Source: Thraustochytrium sp. TN22 | Taxonomy: Eukaryota > Sar > Bigyra > Thraustochytrida > Thraustochytriidae | Reading direction: 5' to 3' | DNA: 64,000 bases | NCBI GenBank assembly: GCA_013306675.1 | Contig: JABLUY010000046.1 | Coordinates: forward strand, 110,588-174,587 | Shown here: piece after piece, positions 1 to 9,242 of the stretch | Numbering within the stretch: the first letter of the stretch is position 1 | How the letters are laid out: every line of letters begins with the position of its first letter | Notes under the pieces: generated by a model | Told to the model about the DNA's origin: nothing | Seen by the model: the letters and a program-made list of their open reading frames with translations, nothing else | Databases searched by the model: none | Position numbers and translations under genes: made by a program

Positions 1-187
1 TGCGCATCGCTAGTATTGACTATGACCTTCACAACCTCTGAGAGAGTGACAGCGGTGGGTGCTCTCTCTCTCTCTCTCTCTCACACATTCTCTCTCCCCT
101 CTCTCTCTTTTTTTTTTCTGGTGCCAGCGGTAATAAACAAAAGGAACACTTCACAATGCAGGAAAGAAATCCTTGCGTGCCTTCATG
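1..187. other. Left edge, no gene seen
   Basis: No credible coding frame is seen. The stretch holds a CT-dinucleotide run at about 61-112 followed by a T-run, and lies just past the 3' end of the LpxC gene, so it probably contains that gene's 3' flank. Confidence 0.5.
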
Positions 188-1096
188 TCAGCGCTCTAAG
201 GGCCGTAGGCGCGCCTCCACCATGCTCGCAAAGCGCGCGCTCGCAGCGTGGCCTGGCGCGCGCGCGTGCACCACGCCATCCAGCGCGCCGTGCGCCGCGA
301 GCAGGACGCCAAGGTCGCCCAGACAGTCCAGCAGCTTGTGCGCGACCCACTCCTCCGCGAGTCGCAGTCCACCCTCATTCACCGTCGCCGCGGACCCGTC
401 GCCGCGAAAGACGACCGAGTTGTCCAGCGAGCCGCCGAGCGCCAGCCCCGCCGCGCGCATGCGCGGAACGTCGGCCTCAAAGCAAAAGGTGCGGGCCGGC
501 GCCACGCGCTCCACAAAGTCCATGGACGGGCCCTCTTGTGCTGCCGCGTACGTGTGCGTGAGCGTCGCGGTGCACGGGCCCGGTAACCTGCCGCCAAAGT
601 CGTCCAGTTCCACGTGCAACTCGAGTCGCGGCCGCGTCGCGTCGCCCGCTGGCTCGTGCGGCCGTAGCTCGTAGCGACGCTTCTCCTCGGGCAGGTCCAG
701 CACCACGGGCGCGTCCACGGTCACCACGGGGAGGCGTGCGTCCAGCGCCGCCACCTGGCCGCGCAAGGCCGCCACGAACTCTCTGGCGGACCCGTCCAGC
801 ACGGGCACCTCGGGCCCGTCCACCACGATGGTGGCATCGCTCACGCCGCAGCCCACCAGTGCGGCCAGCAGGTGTTCCACCGTGCGCACCGACCCGTCCT
901 CCCCGCAGTCCACCTCCGTGCACAAGGGCGTCTGCACGACGCGCTCGGGCGCCAGCGCGTGCCGCCTGGCCGCGCCCGCCACCACGACGCCCAGGCCTGC
1001 GCCAGCCTCTGCGGCCTCGACCCTCGCGCGGCACGGCGCTCCTCCGTGCAGCCCGACGCCTGCGAACTCCACCGCGCGCCTCACCGTCGCGCGCAT
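188..1096 (-). CDS. lpxC: UDP-3-O-acyl-N-acetylglucosamine deacetylase (LpxC)
   Basis: LpxC is the zinc deacetylase that commits UDP-3-O-acyl-GlcNAc to lipid A synthesis in Gram-negative bacteria. Plants and some other eukaryotes keep a copy, usually in an organelle. From the ATG at 1096 the product has 302 residues, close to the usual bacterial length of about 305. The zinc and catalytic signature is complete: VEHLLAAL with His75, HKLLDCLGDLG with His253 and Asp257, and PGH with His283. The central ARTFCF and GGSLDN blocks also match the family. The frame stays open upstream to 1339, which would add 81 residues rich in Arg, Ala and Gly encoded by CTGCC-type microsatellites. That could be an organelle-targeting extension or 5' UTR; I prefer the short start because the conserved fold begins there. 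The gene is divergent from the MMPL-type gene at 1542. Confidence 0.9.
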   Translation of the reverse strand: MRATVRRAVEFAGVGLHGGAPCRARVEAAEAGAGLGVVVAGAARRHALAPERVVQTPLCTEVDCGEDGSVRTVEHLLAALVGCGVSDATIVVDGPEVPVLDGSAREFVAALRGQVAALDARLPVVTVDAPVVLDLPEEKRRYELRPHEPAGDATRPRLELHVELDDFGGRLPGPCTATLTHTYAAAQEGPSMDFVERVAPARTFCFEADVPRMRAAGLALGGSLDNSVVFRGDGSAATVNEGGLRLAEEWVAHKLLDCLGDLGVLLAAHGALDGVVHARAPGHAASARFASMVEARLRPLER

Positions 1097-1541
1097 TGCG
1101 CCGCGCCGCGCCGCGCCGCGCCTCGCTCCCGTCCTCGCCCTGCCTGTCTGCCTGTCTGCCTGTCGGCCTGGCTGCCTGGCCGCCTGGCTGCCTGGCCGCC
1201 CGCCTGCCTCCGCCCCGCCCCGCGGCGCAGCTCGCCGCACAGGCGCCCGCCCCGCGGCGCCGGGCTCGGCTCGGGCTCTGCCGCGCCTCGCGGTCGAGCT
1301 GCGCCGGGCTCGTCTGCTCATGCCATGCCTCCCAGTCAAGTCAAGCTAGCAGAGGCTAGCTCCCCGCGGCTCGCTTGCCCAGGCTGCTTGGCTTCAAGTT
1401 CGCTCGCGGCGGCGGCCGCGGCAGACCGCGAGGGCGCGCGGCGGCGGCGGCGCGGGCGCGGCGGCGGCGGCGGCGGCGCGGGCGGCGGCGGCGGCGGCGG
1501 CCTGCGGCTGCCCGCACGGCGGCGGCGGGCGGCGACGCGAC
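1097..1541. repeat. Divergent intergenic region with GC microsatellites
   Basis: This is the shared upstream region of the LpxC (-) and MMPL (+) genes. It contains a CCGCG pentamer run at about 1101-1121, a CTGCCTGT/CTGG tetramer-rich stretch at about 1138-1215, and long GGC-triplet runs at about 1435-1505. No separate gene is recognised. Confidence 0.7.
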
Positions 1542-4500
1542 ATGCAGCGCGATGGCGGCGGCGGGGCCGCCGCTGCGGCTGCAGCTGGGACGGACGAGGC
1601 GGCGGGCGCCGGCGCGGGCGCGCGAGGCGCGACGGCGGAGTCGGCGGAGTCGGCGCTGTCGCGGCGCAGCGGCGGCAGCAGCCGGCGGCTCGCGAGCGGC
1701 GGCGAGAGCAGCGGAGGCGGCTTCGGCAGCTTCAGCGGCGGCGCGGCCTGGCCGCCGTCCGGGTCGTCCTCGGCGAGGCGCAACCGGCACAGCAGCGCGA
1801 GCGGCATGGGAGGCATGGAGGGCGGCAACAATGGGAGCAGCCGCGGCGAAGAGAACAGGCCCTTCTTCCGCCTGGCGGAGGACGAGGAGCGCAATCTGCT
1901 CACCGTGGAGGGCGAAGGCGTGACGTCCATCGTGGAACGCCGCGCCGAGCTCCTGCGCGGATTGCTCTGCGGCTGCCTGTCAGGGTGCTTCTCGGATCTG
2001 CCCTGCTGCATCGTGTGGCGCACGTGCCAGAGCAAGGGCCCGAGCGCCAAGGACGCCGATGGCAAGTCGGAGCAGTCTGGCGACGACCGCAGCTCCGAGG
2101 ACTCTTGGGACGCGGACGCGGACTTTAGCGGGTCCTGGGCGCGCCGCAAGCACGTCTGGCCTCGCGGCTTTGGGCCCGGCTGGGTCATTCGCACTTTCTG
2201 CCCGCTCGTGCTGCTCGGCTGGACGCTCATCTTCTACAACGGCCTCCGCCATGGCATGGACCTGCTCGGCAGCCTCAGCGGCACCATCACGGCGCCAGCC
2301 GGCAGCCGGTCGGCGCTCGCCGAGCAGGCGTACCTCTACGGCTTCAAACACGCCGCGGAGGAGGACTTTGTAACCAATACCATGGTGCTCGTCGAGGCGC
2401 ACGACGGCGGCTCCGTGCTGACGCCCGAGGTGGAGCAGTTCTCGCGCACGCTGCAGAGCGCCGTCACCTGTGACAATGGTGGGCGCGGCGCCTGCGCGAA
2501 CGGGCTTCTCGATCTGCGCGCCGTTGTGCGCTACGATGGCTACTATATGACGCCGCCCGGGTACGAGCGCAACGCCACCGAGTCCGTCTTTGTGAACGAA
2601 GACGCGTCCGCCATGTTCATCTACGTCCGTCACAGCTTCCAGCACGGGCTCTCCATGAATCTCTTCGACTTTTACGACGACTTTCTGCAAGCCAACGGCC
2701 CCAACCCGGCGCTCTACACGGTGCGCTACACCAACGAGCAGAAGCTGCTCAAGATCGCGCAGAACCAGGTTATTTATGACTTTGCGCATGCAGACCTCAT
2801 CGGGATCCCGTTCGCCTGGGTCATCCTCGTCTGGTATTGTGGGTTTCCGGCTTTTTTGGTGCTCATCAGCCTGCCCGTTTGCATTCTGGCGTCCTTCTCG
2901 CTCAGCGTGCACTGGATGCCGGCCGGCCTCTCGCTACCGACCTTCGCGCCTTCCATGATCGTGTCCATGGCGGTGGCGCTCAACGTGGACTACGCGCTCT
3001 TCATGCTGGTGCGGTACTCGGAGGAGCTGGCGCGCGGGGCTCCGCGCCAGTTCGCCTTGGACCAGGCCATGAACACGGCTGGCAAGACCATTGGCGTCTC
3101 CGGCTCCATCATGCTCGTCAGCAACGGCTGTCTATACTTTGTGAAGGCCGAGACGGTGGCCTCGCTCGGGGTGGCGCTCGCCATCACCAACCTCATCACC
3201 ATCGTCACCAACGTCACTCTGCTCCCGGCGCTGCTCTGCGCGGCCGGCCCGCTCCTGGACGCCCTCCGCGCCTTCCGCTGGCCCACGGTCTCGGGCAGCC
3301 TCTCTGTGCTCGCCTCGGGGCTGCGCATGGCTGGTCTCCTGGCGGTCTTGCCCTTCCGCCGCTGCTTTCAGGCGGTCTTTGGCTCCGGCCGCCGTCGCAA
3401 GACCATCAAGGTGCTCCGCCACCAGCAAGGGCAGGCAGGTGTGCATGAGCTCCTCATTGCCGATGACGACGACTTGGACGACGATCTGGACGCTGCCTCG
3501 GACATGAGTGGGGCCCTCTACGATGAGGTTGGTGGCCAGCTCGTTCCAGTGGAGCGGGCCGGCGGCGACTTCGGCGGCGATTTCGGCGAGGGCGGCGCTC
3601 GAGAGGGGGGTGCGGCCGCCTCGTACTCGAGCATGCTCGATACCTTTTTGAGCAATGAGGAAGATGTTTCGATCCAAGGCGCTGGCAGCGGTGCGGCCGG
3701 GGCCACCGCTGGGTCCACCACCGCCGCCGCTCCCGCCGCCGCCGCCGCTTCCTCCTCCTCCTCCTTCATTTTACGAAACGCAGCAACCCCTGCACCGGAA
3801 GGTCGCGCTGGTGGTGTGTCAGCAGCCGAGTCCTGCTTGGTGCCGCGCGAACCGGAGGACGGCGAGGACGGCGGAGCGGGTGCTACGACCGTGTCGAGCG
3901 CGCGCAGCGCGCAGAGCAAGGAGAATGGCCACCCGCCAGACATCCGCATCAGCGTGGACCGCGCGAGCCTGGCGAACGAGAGTGCGGCCGGGTTTGCGAT
4001 GTCAGGCCCGCCTACCCGCAGCAGCGAGCGCGAGCGGCGCCGGCGCGCGCACGCGCAGTCGTCGCGCGTGCTGTCGGCGCAGTCGCGCGTCTGGGCCGCC
4101 ATCGCGCGGCTCTGCCTCAACTACCCGAGGGCACTCATCGCCGTCGTCGTGGCCGCTAGCATGCCCGTGTGCTGGCAGATTGGCCGCTTTTCATGGACCG
4201 ACAGCCAGGCCAACCTGGTGCCGGCGCAGAACGTCTATGTCCGCACGGTGCACGACATTGGCCAGCGCGGGTTCGCGGCCGGGTATTTGTCTGATTACAA
4301 GGCGATCGTGGCCAGCCCGGTCAGCGACACGGCGCGGCAGCCGCTCACCTCCGACCTCTGCTTCGACGACAACGTGGGCCTCCAGCAGCTCATGCGCGTC
4401 GCGCACAAGGCCAAGCCCAAGATTCCCGCGCCATGGGCTGGCCTTAACTGCGCCTGGGTAGCGGAGCAACTGCCCTCGTGCGAGGTCCCGGACACCGTCT

Positions 4501-5732
4501 TGGCCCGCTTCCCGGTGGCCAAGGGCGTCCTGCGCAACCTGTGCCCGGCCTCGTGCTCGCACGCATGTCGCGGTGAAGTCTTTCAGTCACGCCGTTTTTG
4601 GGGCAGGCTTCAGGTTGCCTCCGAGACCCTGCTGAAGGTTTCGTGGCAGCATAGCACGGCCAACGTCGAGGCTGCGGGGGGCGAGGACCGCCTGGTGACG
4701 GGCATGGTGGAGAGTCCGGCGCTCTTTTTGGGGCGCCGGTACTCGTGGGAGGATGCGGGCGCCATTTTGAGCGGCGACTACGCGCGTGCGGTGTCGCCGC
4801 GGCTCGCGCGGCTCGCGGGCGTCTCGCCCGAGGACGCCCAGCTCGACGCCATCGACCTGCAGTGGCGCGACAAGTTCCACACGATGATTTCGCTAAACGG
4901 AACATTGACGGCGACGCAGGCACTCATTCGCATGCGGCCATCCTTTGAACCATACGACGGCGAGGCGCATCCGTGGGTGAACGACATGCACAGCGCCATG
5001 CGCGAGGAGGGCTTCAACGACAAGGAGGAGGACTACCGTTTCTTCTTTGGCGGCGCGGTAGTGCGCATCTTTGACCAGGTGGACCAGGTGTACCAGGACA
5101 CGCCCCCGGTCATGCTGACCGCCGTCATTCTCACCGTGCTTGGCACCAGTGTGATGGTCTTTCAGTCGCTCCTCCTCGGGCCTCGCTTGCTGCTCACGAT
5201 TGCGCTCACGCTGGGGCTCGTCTTTGGCACCACCGTGCTCATCTTCCAGGACCTGGAGGCCAGTCCGGAGGGCGCCGGTCTGTATTGGATCGTGCCTATT
5301 CTAGGCGTGCCCATCATGGTGGGCTGTACACTCGACTACGACTCCTTCGTCGTCGCGCGCATTTTTGAGATGCGCCTCGCCTCGCTCTCCACGGAGGCCG
5401 CCGTTTTTGCCGGCCTGCAGGAGACCGGCCACGTCATCACCATCGCTGGCATCATCATGACGGTTGCCTTTGGATCCATGTGTCTCTCTGCCATTCCGGT
5501 GGTGCAGCAGATCGGCGGCCTCCTCGTCGCGTGCTGTCTGCTGGACACCTTTATCGTCCGCAGCTTGCTCGTGCCATCACTCATGCTCGTCGCTGTCGAG
5601 CTCAACTGGTTCCCGAAGAAGATGCCAGAGGTGTCCATCACCATGGACATGCTGCGCGCTGCAGCGCTGCATTCCTCTTCCTCCTCATCCAGCCGTCGTG
5701 TGGCTCCCGGGACGGGCCGCTCGAATGGGTAG
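1542..5732 (+). CDS. MMPL/RND-superfamily membrane protein with a ShK-like Cys cluster
   Basis: The 1396-residue protein has two transmembrane bundles separated by large loops, the layout of MMPL, Patched, Dispatched and other RND-type proteins. A first hydrophobic helix lies near residue 220. The first bundle carries VDYALFMLVRYSEE at about 482; the second carries LDYDSFVVARIFEMR at about 1264. Both match the Asp-containing TM4/TM10 signature of MMPL and RND pumps. Between the bundles are an acidic, Ala/Ser-rich cytoplasmic linker and a large extracellular loop. That loop has a six-cysteine cluster at about residues 967-1009, ending CPASCSHAC, resembling a ShKT domain. Substrates in this superfamily are typically lipids, sterols or lipid-linked molecules; this one's is unknown. 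The N-terminal 90 residues are Ala/Gly/Ser-rich, so the real start could be Met89 (1806). The C-terminus has a Ser run. The gene converges on Sec10 with about 150 bp between stops. Confidence 0.87.
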   Translation: MQRDGGGGAAAAAAAGTDEAAGAGAGARGATAESAESALSRRSGGSSRRLASGGESSGGGFGSFSGGAAWPPSGSSSARRNRHSSASGMGGMEGGNNGSSRGEENRPFFRLAEDEERNLLTVEGEGVTSIVERRAELLRGLLCGCLSGCFSDLPCCIVWRTCQSKGPSAKDADGKSEQSGDDRSSEDSWDADADFSGSWARRKHVWPRGFGPGWVIRTFCPLVLLGWTLIFYNGLRHGMDLLGSLSGTITAPAGSRSALAEQAYLYGFKHAAEEDFVTNTMVLVEAHDGGSVLTPEVEQFSRTLQSAVTCDNGGRGACANGLLDLRAVVRYDGYYMTPPGYERNATESVFVNEDASAMFIYVRHSFQHGLSMNLFDFYDDFLQANGPNPALYTVRYTNEQKLLKIAQNQVIYDFAHADLIGIPFAWVILVWYCGFPAFLVLISLPVCILASFSLSVHWMPAGLSLPTFAPSMIVSMAVALNVDYALFMLVRYSEELARGAPRQFALDQAMNTAGKTIGVSGSIMLVSNGCLYFVKAETVASLGVALAITNLITIVTNVTLLPALLCAAGPLLDALRAFRWPTVSGSLSVLASGLRMAGLLAVLPFRRCFQAVFGSGRRRKTIKVLRHQQGQAGVHELLIADDDDLDDDLDAASDMSGALYDEVGGQLVPVERAGGDFGGDFGEGGAREGGAAASYSSMLDTFLSNEEDVSIQGAGSGAAGATAGSTTAAAPAAAAASSSSSFILRNAATPAPEGRAGGVSAAESCLVPREPEDGEDGGAGATTVSSARSAQSKENGHPPDIRISVDRASLANESAAGFAMSGPPTRSSERERRRRAHAQSSRVLSAQSRVWAAIARLCLNYPRALIAVVVAASMPVCWQIGRFSWTDSQANLVPAQNVYVRTVHDIGQRGFAAGYLSDYKAIVASPVSDTARQPLTSDLCFDDNVGLQQLMRVAHKAKPKIPAPWAGLNCAWVAEQLPSCEVPDTVLARFPVAKGVLRNLCPASCSHACRGEVFQSRRFWGRLQVASETLLKVSWQHSTANVEAAGGEDRLVTGMVESPALFLGRRYSWEDAGAILSGDYARAVSPRLARLAGVSPEDAQLDAIDLQWRDKFHTMISLNGTLTATQALIRMRPSFEPYDGEAHPWVNDMHSAMREEGFNDKEEDYRFFFGGAVVRIFDQVDQVYQDTPPVMLTAVILTVLGTSVMVFQSLLLGPRLLLTIALTLGLVFGTTVLIFQDLEASPEGAGLYWIVPILGVPIMVGCTLDYDSFVVARIFEMRLASLSTEAAVFAGLQETGHVITIAGIIMTVAFGSMCLSAIPVVQQIGGLLVACCLLDTFIVRSLLVPSLMLVAVELNWFPKKMPEVSITMDMLRAAALHSSSSSSSRRVAPGTGRSNG

Positions 5733-5882
5733 ATCGTCTCTCTCTCTCACTATGAATCGATGAATCGATGAATCGATGATCTTGTGTGTGTATGTGTGTC
5801 TCCACGTTGCCAGTGCCAGAGGCTTCCCGAGTCCTGTCACTTGGCATGTTCCAAAGCAAACAGGGCAGAGGGTGATGACAGG

Positions 5883-8800
5883 TCACTTGGCTTTAGCAAA
5901 CAAAGTCTTGACCCATGGCGCCTTGGCACCGAACGAGGTCCTAAAGTCAGCGCGGCGCGAGATGCACTCATAGAGCAGGCGCGGGCGCACGTGGGAAAGA
6001 CCGCCATCGCGGTCGGAGATGAGCTGCGGGAGGTTGGCGGGGGGCACGATGAAGAGCTGTGAGATGAGGCGCAATTCGTCCCAGGTCTCGACAACATCCG
6101 TGATGGTGGAGCAAAACGGGTTGTTGGTAAACATCTTGGCGAGCGTGCCAATGTCCTGCACGAGGGTGAAGGAGCCGTTCACCGACACCTTGGCCCTGCG
6201 CAGGGTGCCGAGCAGCACATCGCGGCCGAGGTAGGAGAGGCGCACGAGGGCGATCTGGCGCGCGTCGGGGTTGGCGATGCGCGAGGCACGGTCCACGTAG
6301 GCAGCGAGCAGGTCCACGCAGGCGAGGCACCAGTCAGAGTTGCGGTCGTATTGCACTTCAGTGCCCTCCTTGGGCGCGTAATCGGCCTTGTCCCACAGGG
6401 CCAGCGCGCAGGCCTGCGCGTGCGCGGAGGCAAGCGCAAGCGCATTATCGAGCGTGTCGGCCAGGAGGTCCTCGCACTGGTCGAGGCGCTTGGAGAGGAA
6501 GTCTTGGCACACGCTGACGGCGTTGGGCGACTTGGACAGCGAACGGTGCACGACGTCGCGCCAGTAAAAGAGGATCTGCTCCAGGCAGCGCTCCGCGGCC
6601 TGGCTGGTGGCCACGTAGAGCTCGAGCGCCGCCATGGGCGCAAGCGAGCCAAGGACGTTCTCGCGGCGCTTGAGGCGCTTGGTGAGGAGCGCGACCAGGG
6701 ACTTGACCGAGGCGTTCGCCGTGGCGAGCGCTGGCAGCACTTCGAGCCGGTGCGTGATGGGCGAGGCGCCCACGACGTAGGCCTGCTCGTGGTCGTCGAA
6801 CAGGTCCATCTCTTCGGCGAGCGCTTTGAGCATCGAAGTGCCGTCCGTCTCGCGAAAGGGCGCTGCCGAGCCCACGCGCGCGTGCACGGCCTGCAGCACC
6901 GGAACAAGGATGGCGCCGAAGAAACGCTCGCAGAGCATCTGGAAGAGCTTTTGCGCCGCCTCGTAAAAGGCGCGGTAGTCGTCGGCGATGGCCAGCACCA
7001 TGTTGTCGCCGCCTTGGCCGCCACGCAGACCAGACGAGCCCCGGAACTCATCGTCGTCATCATCGTCGTCGTCATCATCGTCGTCGTCGTCATCATCATC
7101 GTCCTCATCTGCGCCTCCGCTCCCGCCTCCGCCGTATCCGGCCGCGGCGGAAGACGGGCCGAGGAGGTCGACGCAGCGCTTGTGCGCCTCGAAGGCCCAG
7201 CGGATTGACTCGCCCGGGACGCCCGTGAGGTCAGGGAGGACTGCCTTGAAGGTCTCGTCGCGCGGCGCCGGTGGCATGTCCGCGGCGATGTCGTCGACGT
7301 CCTCGAGACGCCAGGCCAGGCCCTCGGCCGCGAACCTGGCGAGGTAGTCGATGCGGAGACCGAGGAGGTCGGCCCGCCAGCTGGCGCGCAGCTGCAAGAG
7401 CCGGACAACGAGCGACTCCTCGTTGAGCGCGGCGTTGGCGGCCGGGTCGGCGCTGAGGCCTTCGAAGAGGCGGGTGAGCGCGGCGCCCGGGTCCCGCGCG
7501 TAGAGCGCCCGCAGCGCGCTCTCGTCCAGCAGGAGGTCTTGCGGCGAGAGTGGCGGCGTGGTGGCGCCGGCGCCGGGCGGCGTGGTGGAGCCGGTCCCGC
7601 TTCCCGAGGGCGGCGTCTGCGCGCTCGGGTTGCGCTGCGGGCGCGTGACGCCCGGGGGCGGCTCGAGGTCGGGCGCTACGGCGCGCACGAGTTCGAAGGG
7701 CATGGCCGCGAAGAGGCGCTTGGAGACGCGCTGCGCGTAGAGCTGCTCTTCACGGCTCGCGTATTTGGCGGTGAAGGGCTCGAAAACCGCGGTCACCTGG
7801 CGGCGGATAATGTCCACGTCGAAGTGGAGCATCTGGCGCGAGGCGTCCGCGGCGCGCGTCAGGTCCTGGCTCGCTTTGCGCGCCCCGAGGCGCGCCTGCG
7901 CCTGCGCCTGCGCCTGCACCTGCGCCTGCGCCTGCGCGGGCCCAGCGCCCCCGGGCGCGCGTCGCAGGCCGCGCGCCAGCTCCTGCACGAGTGCCTCCGC
8001 CTCCTTGTGCGCCGTGAAGAGAATCTGAAGGAACTCGTTGTGCGCGATGGGCGCGCCACGCGCCTCGGGCTCCAGAAAGTCTTGCAGGATGCGCTTGAGG
8101 CCGAAGGAAGTGTCACTGAAGAGACGCGTCACGAGCAGCGCCAACACCTCCTCGGCGTGGCGCGGAAAGACCCTGGCCACCACAGCGTGTGTGGCGCGCA
8201 CGACGCTGCGGATCTGCGTGAAGAGGTGCGCCAGATTGTCGCGCAGCGCCGTGTTGCGGAAGCCGATGGAGCGCTCCCGCGCCGCCTGCAGCGGCGCCAG
8301 GCTGTGCTGCACAAAGTGCGTGAACACCTTGTCTGGGCCTTCCTTGTGGCGGAAGTTGTCCACGATGGCGTCCGCGCATGCGCGCATGCGCGTCTGGTCC
8401 CCGTCCGCCGCGGCGCGATCGAACTCGTCCAGCAGGCCCTGCAGAATACGGCCGCTGGTCTCTGCGATGCGCGCCACGCCGCGCTCCAGCCCGGGAACTG
8501 TGAAATCCTGCGTCACGCTCTCCAGATCGTGAATGTAGGGCGCCGCCTCGGCCAGCGTGCGCGGGAAGTCCGTGAAGAGCGGCGAGGTCACCTCTGGCTC
8601 GAAGGCGAACTCGGCAAAGTAGTGCAGCAGCTGCTTCGCGTACGCTGCGCGGCTTTTGACCTCGTCTAGGTGCTCGAGCCTTGACCCGATGCCGATGGCC
8701 GACTCCGACGCTCGCCCGAACTTGCGCTCCAGCGTGCGGAAGTGCCGCGCCACCTTTTCCTGCACGCGGTTCTGCTCCTGCGCGATGTTGCGCAGTTCCT

Positions 8801-9098
8801 GCGATAGCTTCTCGTTCTCCACGCGCGAGCGCTCAATGCGCTTGCCCACAGCGCTGTCCATCTGCTCCACCTTGGCGATGGTCGCCTCCAGGTCCTCCTG
8901 CAGCGACCCCAGGTCGTCCTCGAGCAGGTCCAGCTCGTCCACGTCCACGCCCTGCGAGCAGACCTCGTCCACGAAGGCCAGCGCGTCGAAGTCCGCCACC
9001 ACGAAGGTCGTCAGCCCCGGAGCCATGGCGCCCGCGCGCGCCGCTGCCGCAGGGCTCTCCTCGCGCGCAGGGCTCTCCGAGCGCAGGCTGCTCGCCAT
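5883..9098 (-). CDS. SEC10: Exocyst complex component Sec10 (EXOC5) homologue
   Basis: Sec10 is one of the eight exocyst subunits that tether secretory vesicles to the plasma membrane. The N-terminal half matches the family: a coiled coil at about residues 40-110 is followed by the block GIGSRLEHLDEVKSRAAYAK and LLHYFAEF, which aligns with the Sec10 motif around ExxxRxRAxxAxxLMxYFxEF. The remainder is the long helical-rod region. At 1071 residues it is longer than typical Sec10 proteins (about 700-870). The excess is low complexity: an Ala-Gln repeat from a CCTGCG array near 7895-7945, a Thr/Pro/Gly stretch, and an Asp run of about 20 residues from GTC/ATC repeats near 7050-7106. The ATG at 9098 is preferred over 9176 because the extra 26 residues are Arg/Pro-rich. 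A CAGC tetramer array lies 90 bp upstream. Confidence 0.82.
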   Translation of the reverse strand: MASSLRSESPAREESPAAAARAGAMAPGLTTFVVADFDALAFVDEVCSQGVDVDELDLLEDDLGSLQEDLEATIAKVEQMDSAVGKRIERSRVENEKLSQELRNIAQEQNRVQEKVARHFRTLERKFGRASESAIGIGSRLEHLDEVKSRAAYAKQLLHYFAEFAFEPEVTSPLFTDFPRTLAEAAPYIHDLESVTQDFTVPGLERGVARIAETSGRILQGLLDEFDRAAADGDQTRMRACADAIVDNFRHKEGPDKVFTHFVQHSLAPLQAARERSIGFRNTALRDNLAHLFTQIRSVVRATHAVVARVFPRHAEEVLALLVTRLFSDTSFGLKRILQDFLEPEARGAPIAHNEFLQILFTAHKEAEALVQELARGLRRAPGGAGPAQAQAQVQAQAQAQARLGARKASQDLTRAADASRQMLHFDVDIIRRQVTAVFEPFTAKYASREEQLYAQRVSKRLFAAMPFELVRAVAPDLEPPPGVTRPQRNPSAQTPPSGSGTGSTTPPGAGATTPPLSPQDLLLDESALRALYARDPGAALTRLFEGLSADPAANAALNEESLVVRLLQLRASWRADLLGLRIDYLARFAAEGLAWRLEDVDDIAADMPPAPRDETFKAVLPDLTGVPGESIRWAFEAHKRCVDLLGPSSAAAGYGGGGSGGADEDDDDDDDDDDDDDDDDDDEFRGSSGLRGGQGGDNMVLAIADDYRAFYEAAQKLFQMLCERFFGAILVPVLQAVHARVGSAAPFRETDGTSMLKALAEEMDLFDDHEQAYVVGASPITHRLEVLPALATANASVKSLVALLTKRLKRRENVLGSLAPMAALELYVATSQAAERCLEQILFYWRDVVHRSLSKSPNAVSVCQDFLSKRLDQCEDLLADTLDNALALASAHAQACALALWDKADYAPKEGTEVQYDRNSDWCLACVDLLAAYVDRASRIANPDARQIALVRLSYLGRDVLLGTLRRAKVSVNGSFTLVQDIGTLAKMFTNNPFCSTITDVVETWDELRLISQLFIVPPANLPQLISDRDGGLSHVRPRLLYECISRRADFRTSFGAKAPWVKTLFAKAK

Positions 9099-9184
9099 GG
9101 TCAGTCGCCTTGGGCAACGGCGTCGCCCACACGGCCGACCCGGCCAGCGCGGCGCGGCGAGGCGCGGCGGCGCCAAGCCGGCAG

Positions 9185-9242
9185 GTCAGCCAGCCAGCCA
9201 GCCAGCTAGCTAGCCAGCCAGCCAGCCAGCCAGCCAGCGAGC
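9185..9242. repeat. CAGC tetranucleotide microsatellite
   Basis: About fourteen CAGC/TAGC units lie directly upstream of the Sec10 start codon at 9098 (minus strand). Confidence 0.95.

Noticed and set aside
188-5732. Bacterial contamination or recent bacterial transfer for the LpxC and MMPL-type genes
   Set aside because: They sit among intron-containing and clearly eukaryotic genes with matching composition and microsatellites, and LpxC is known in other eukaryotes.
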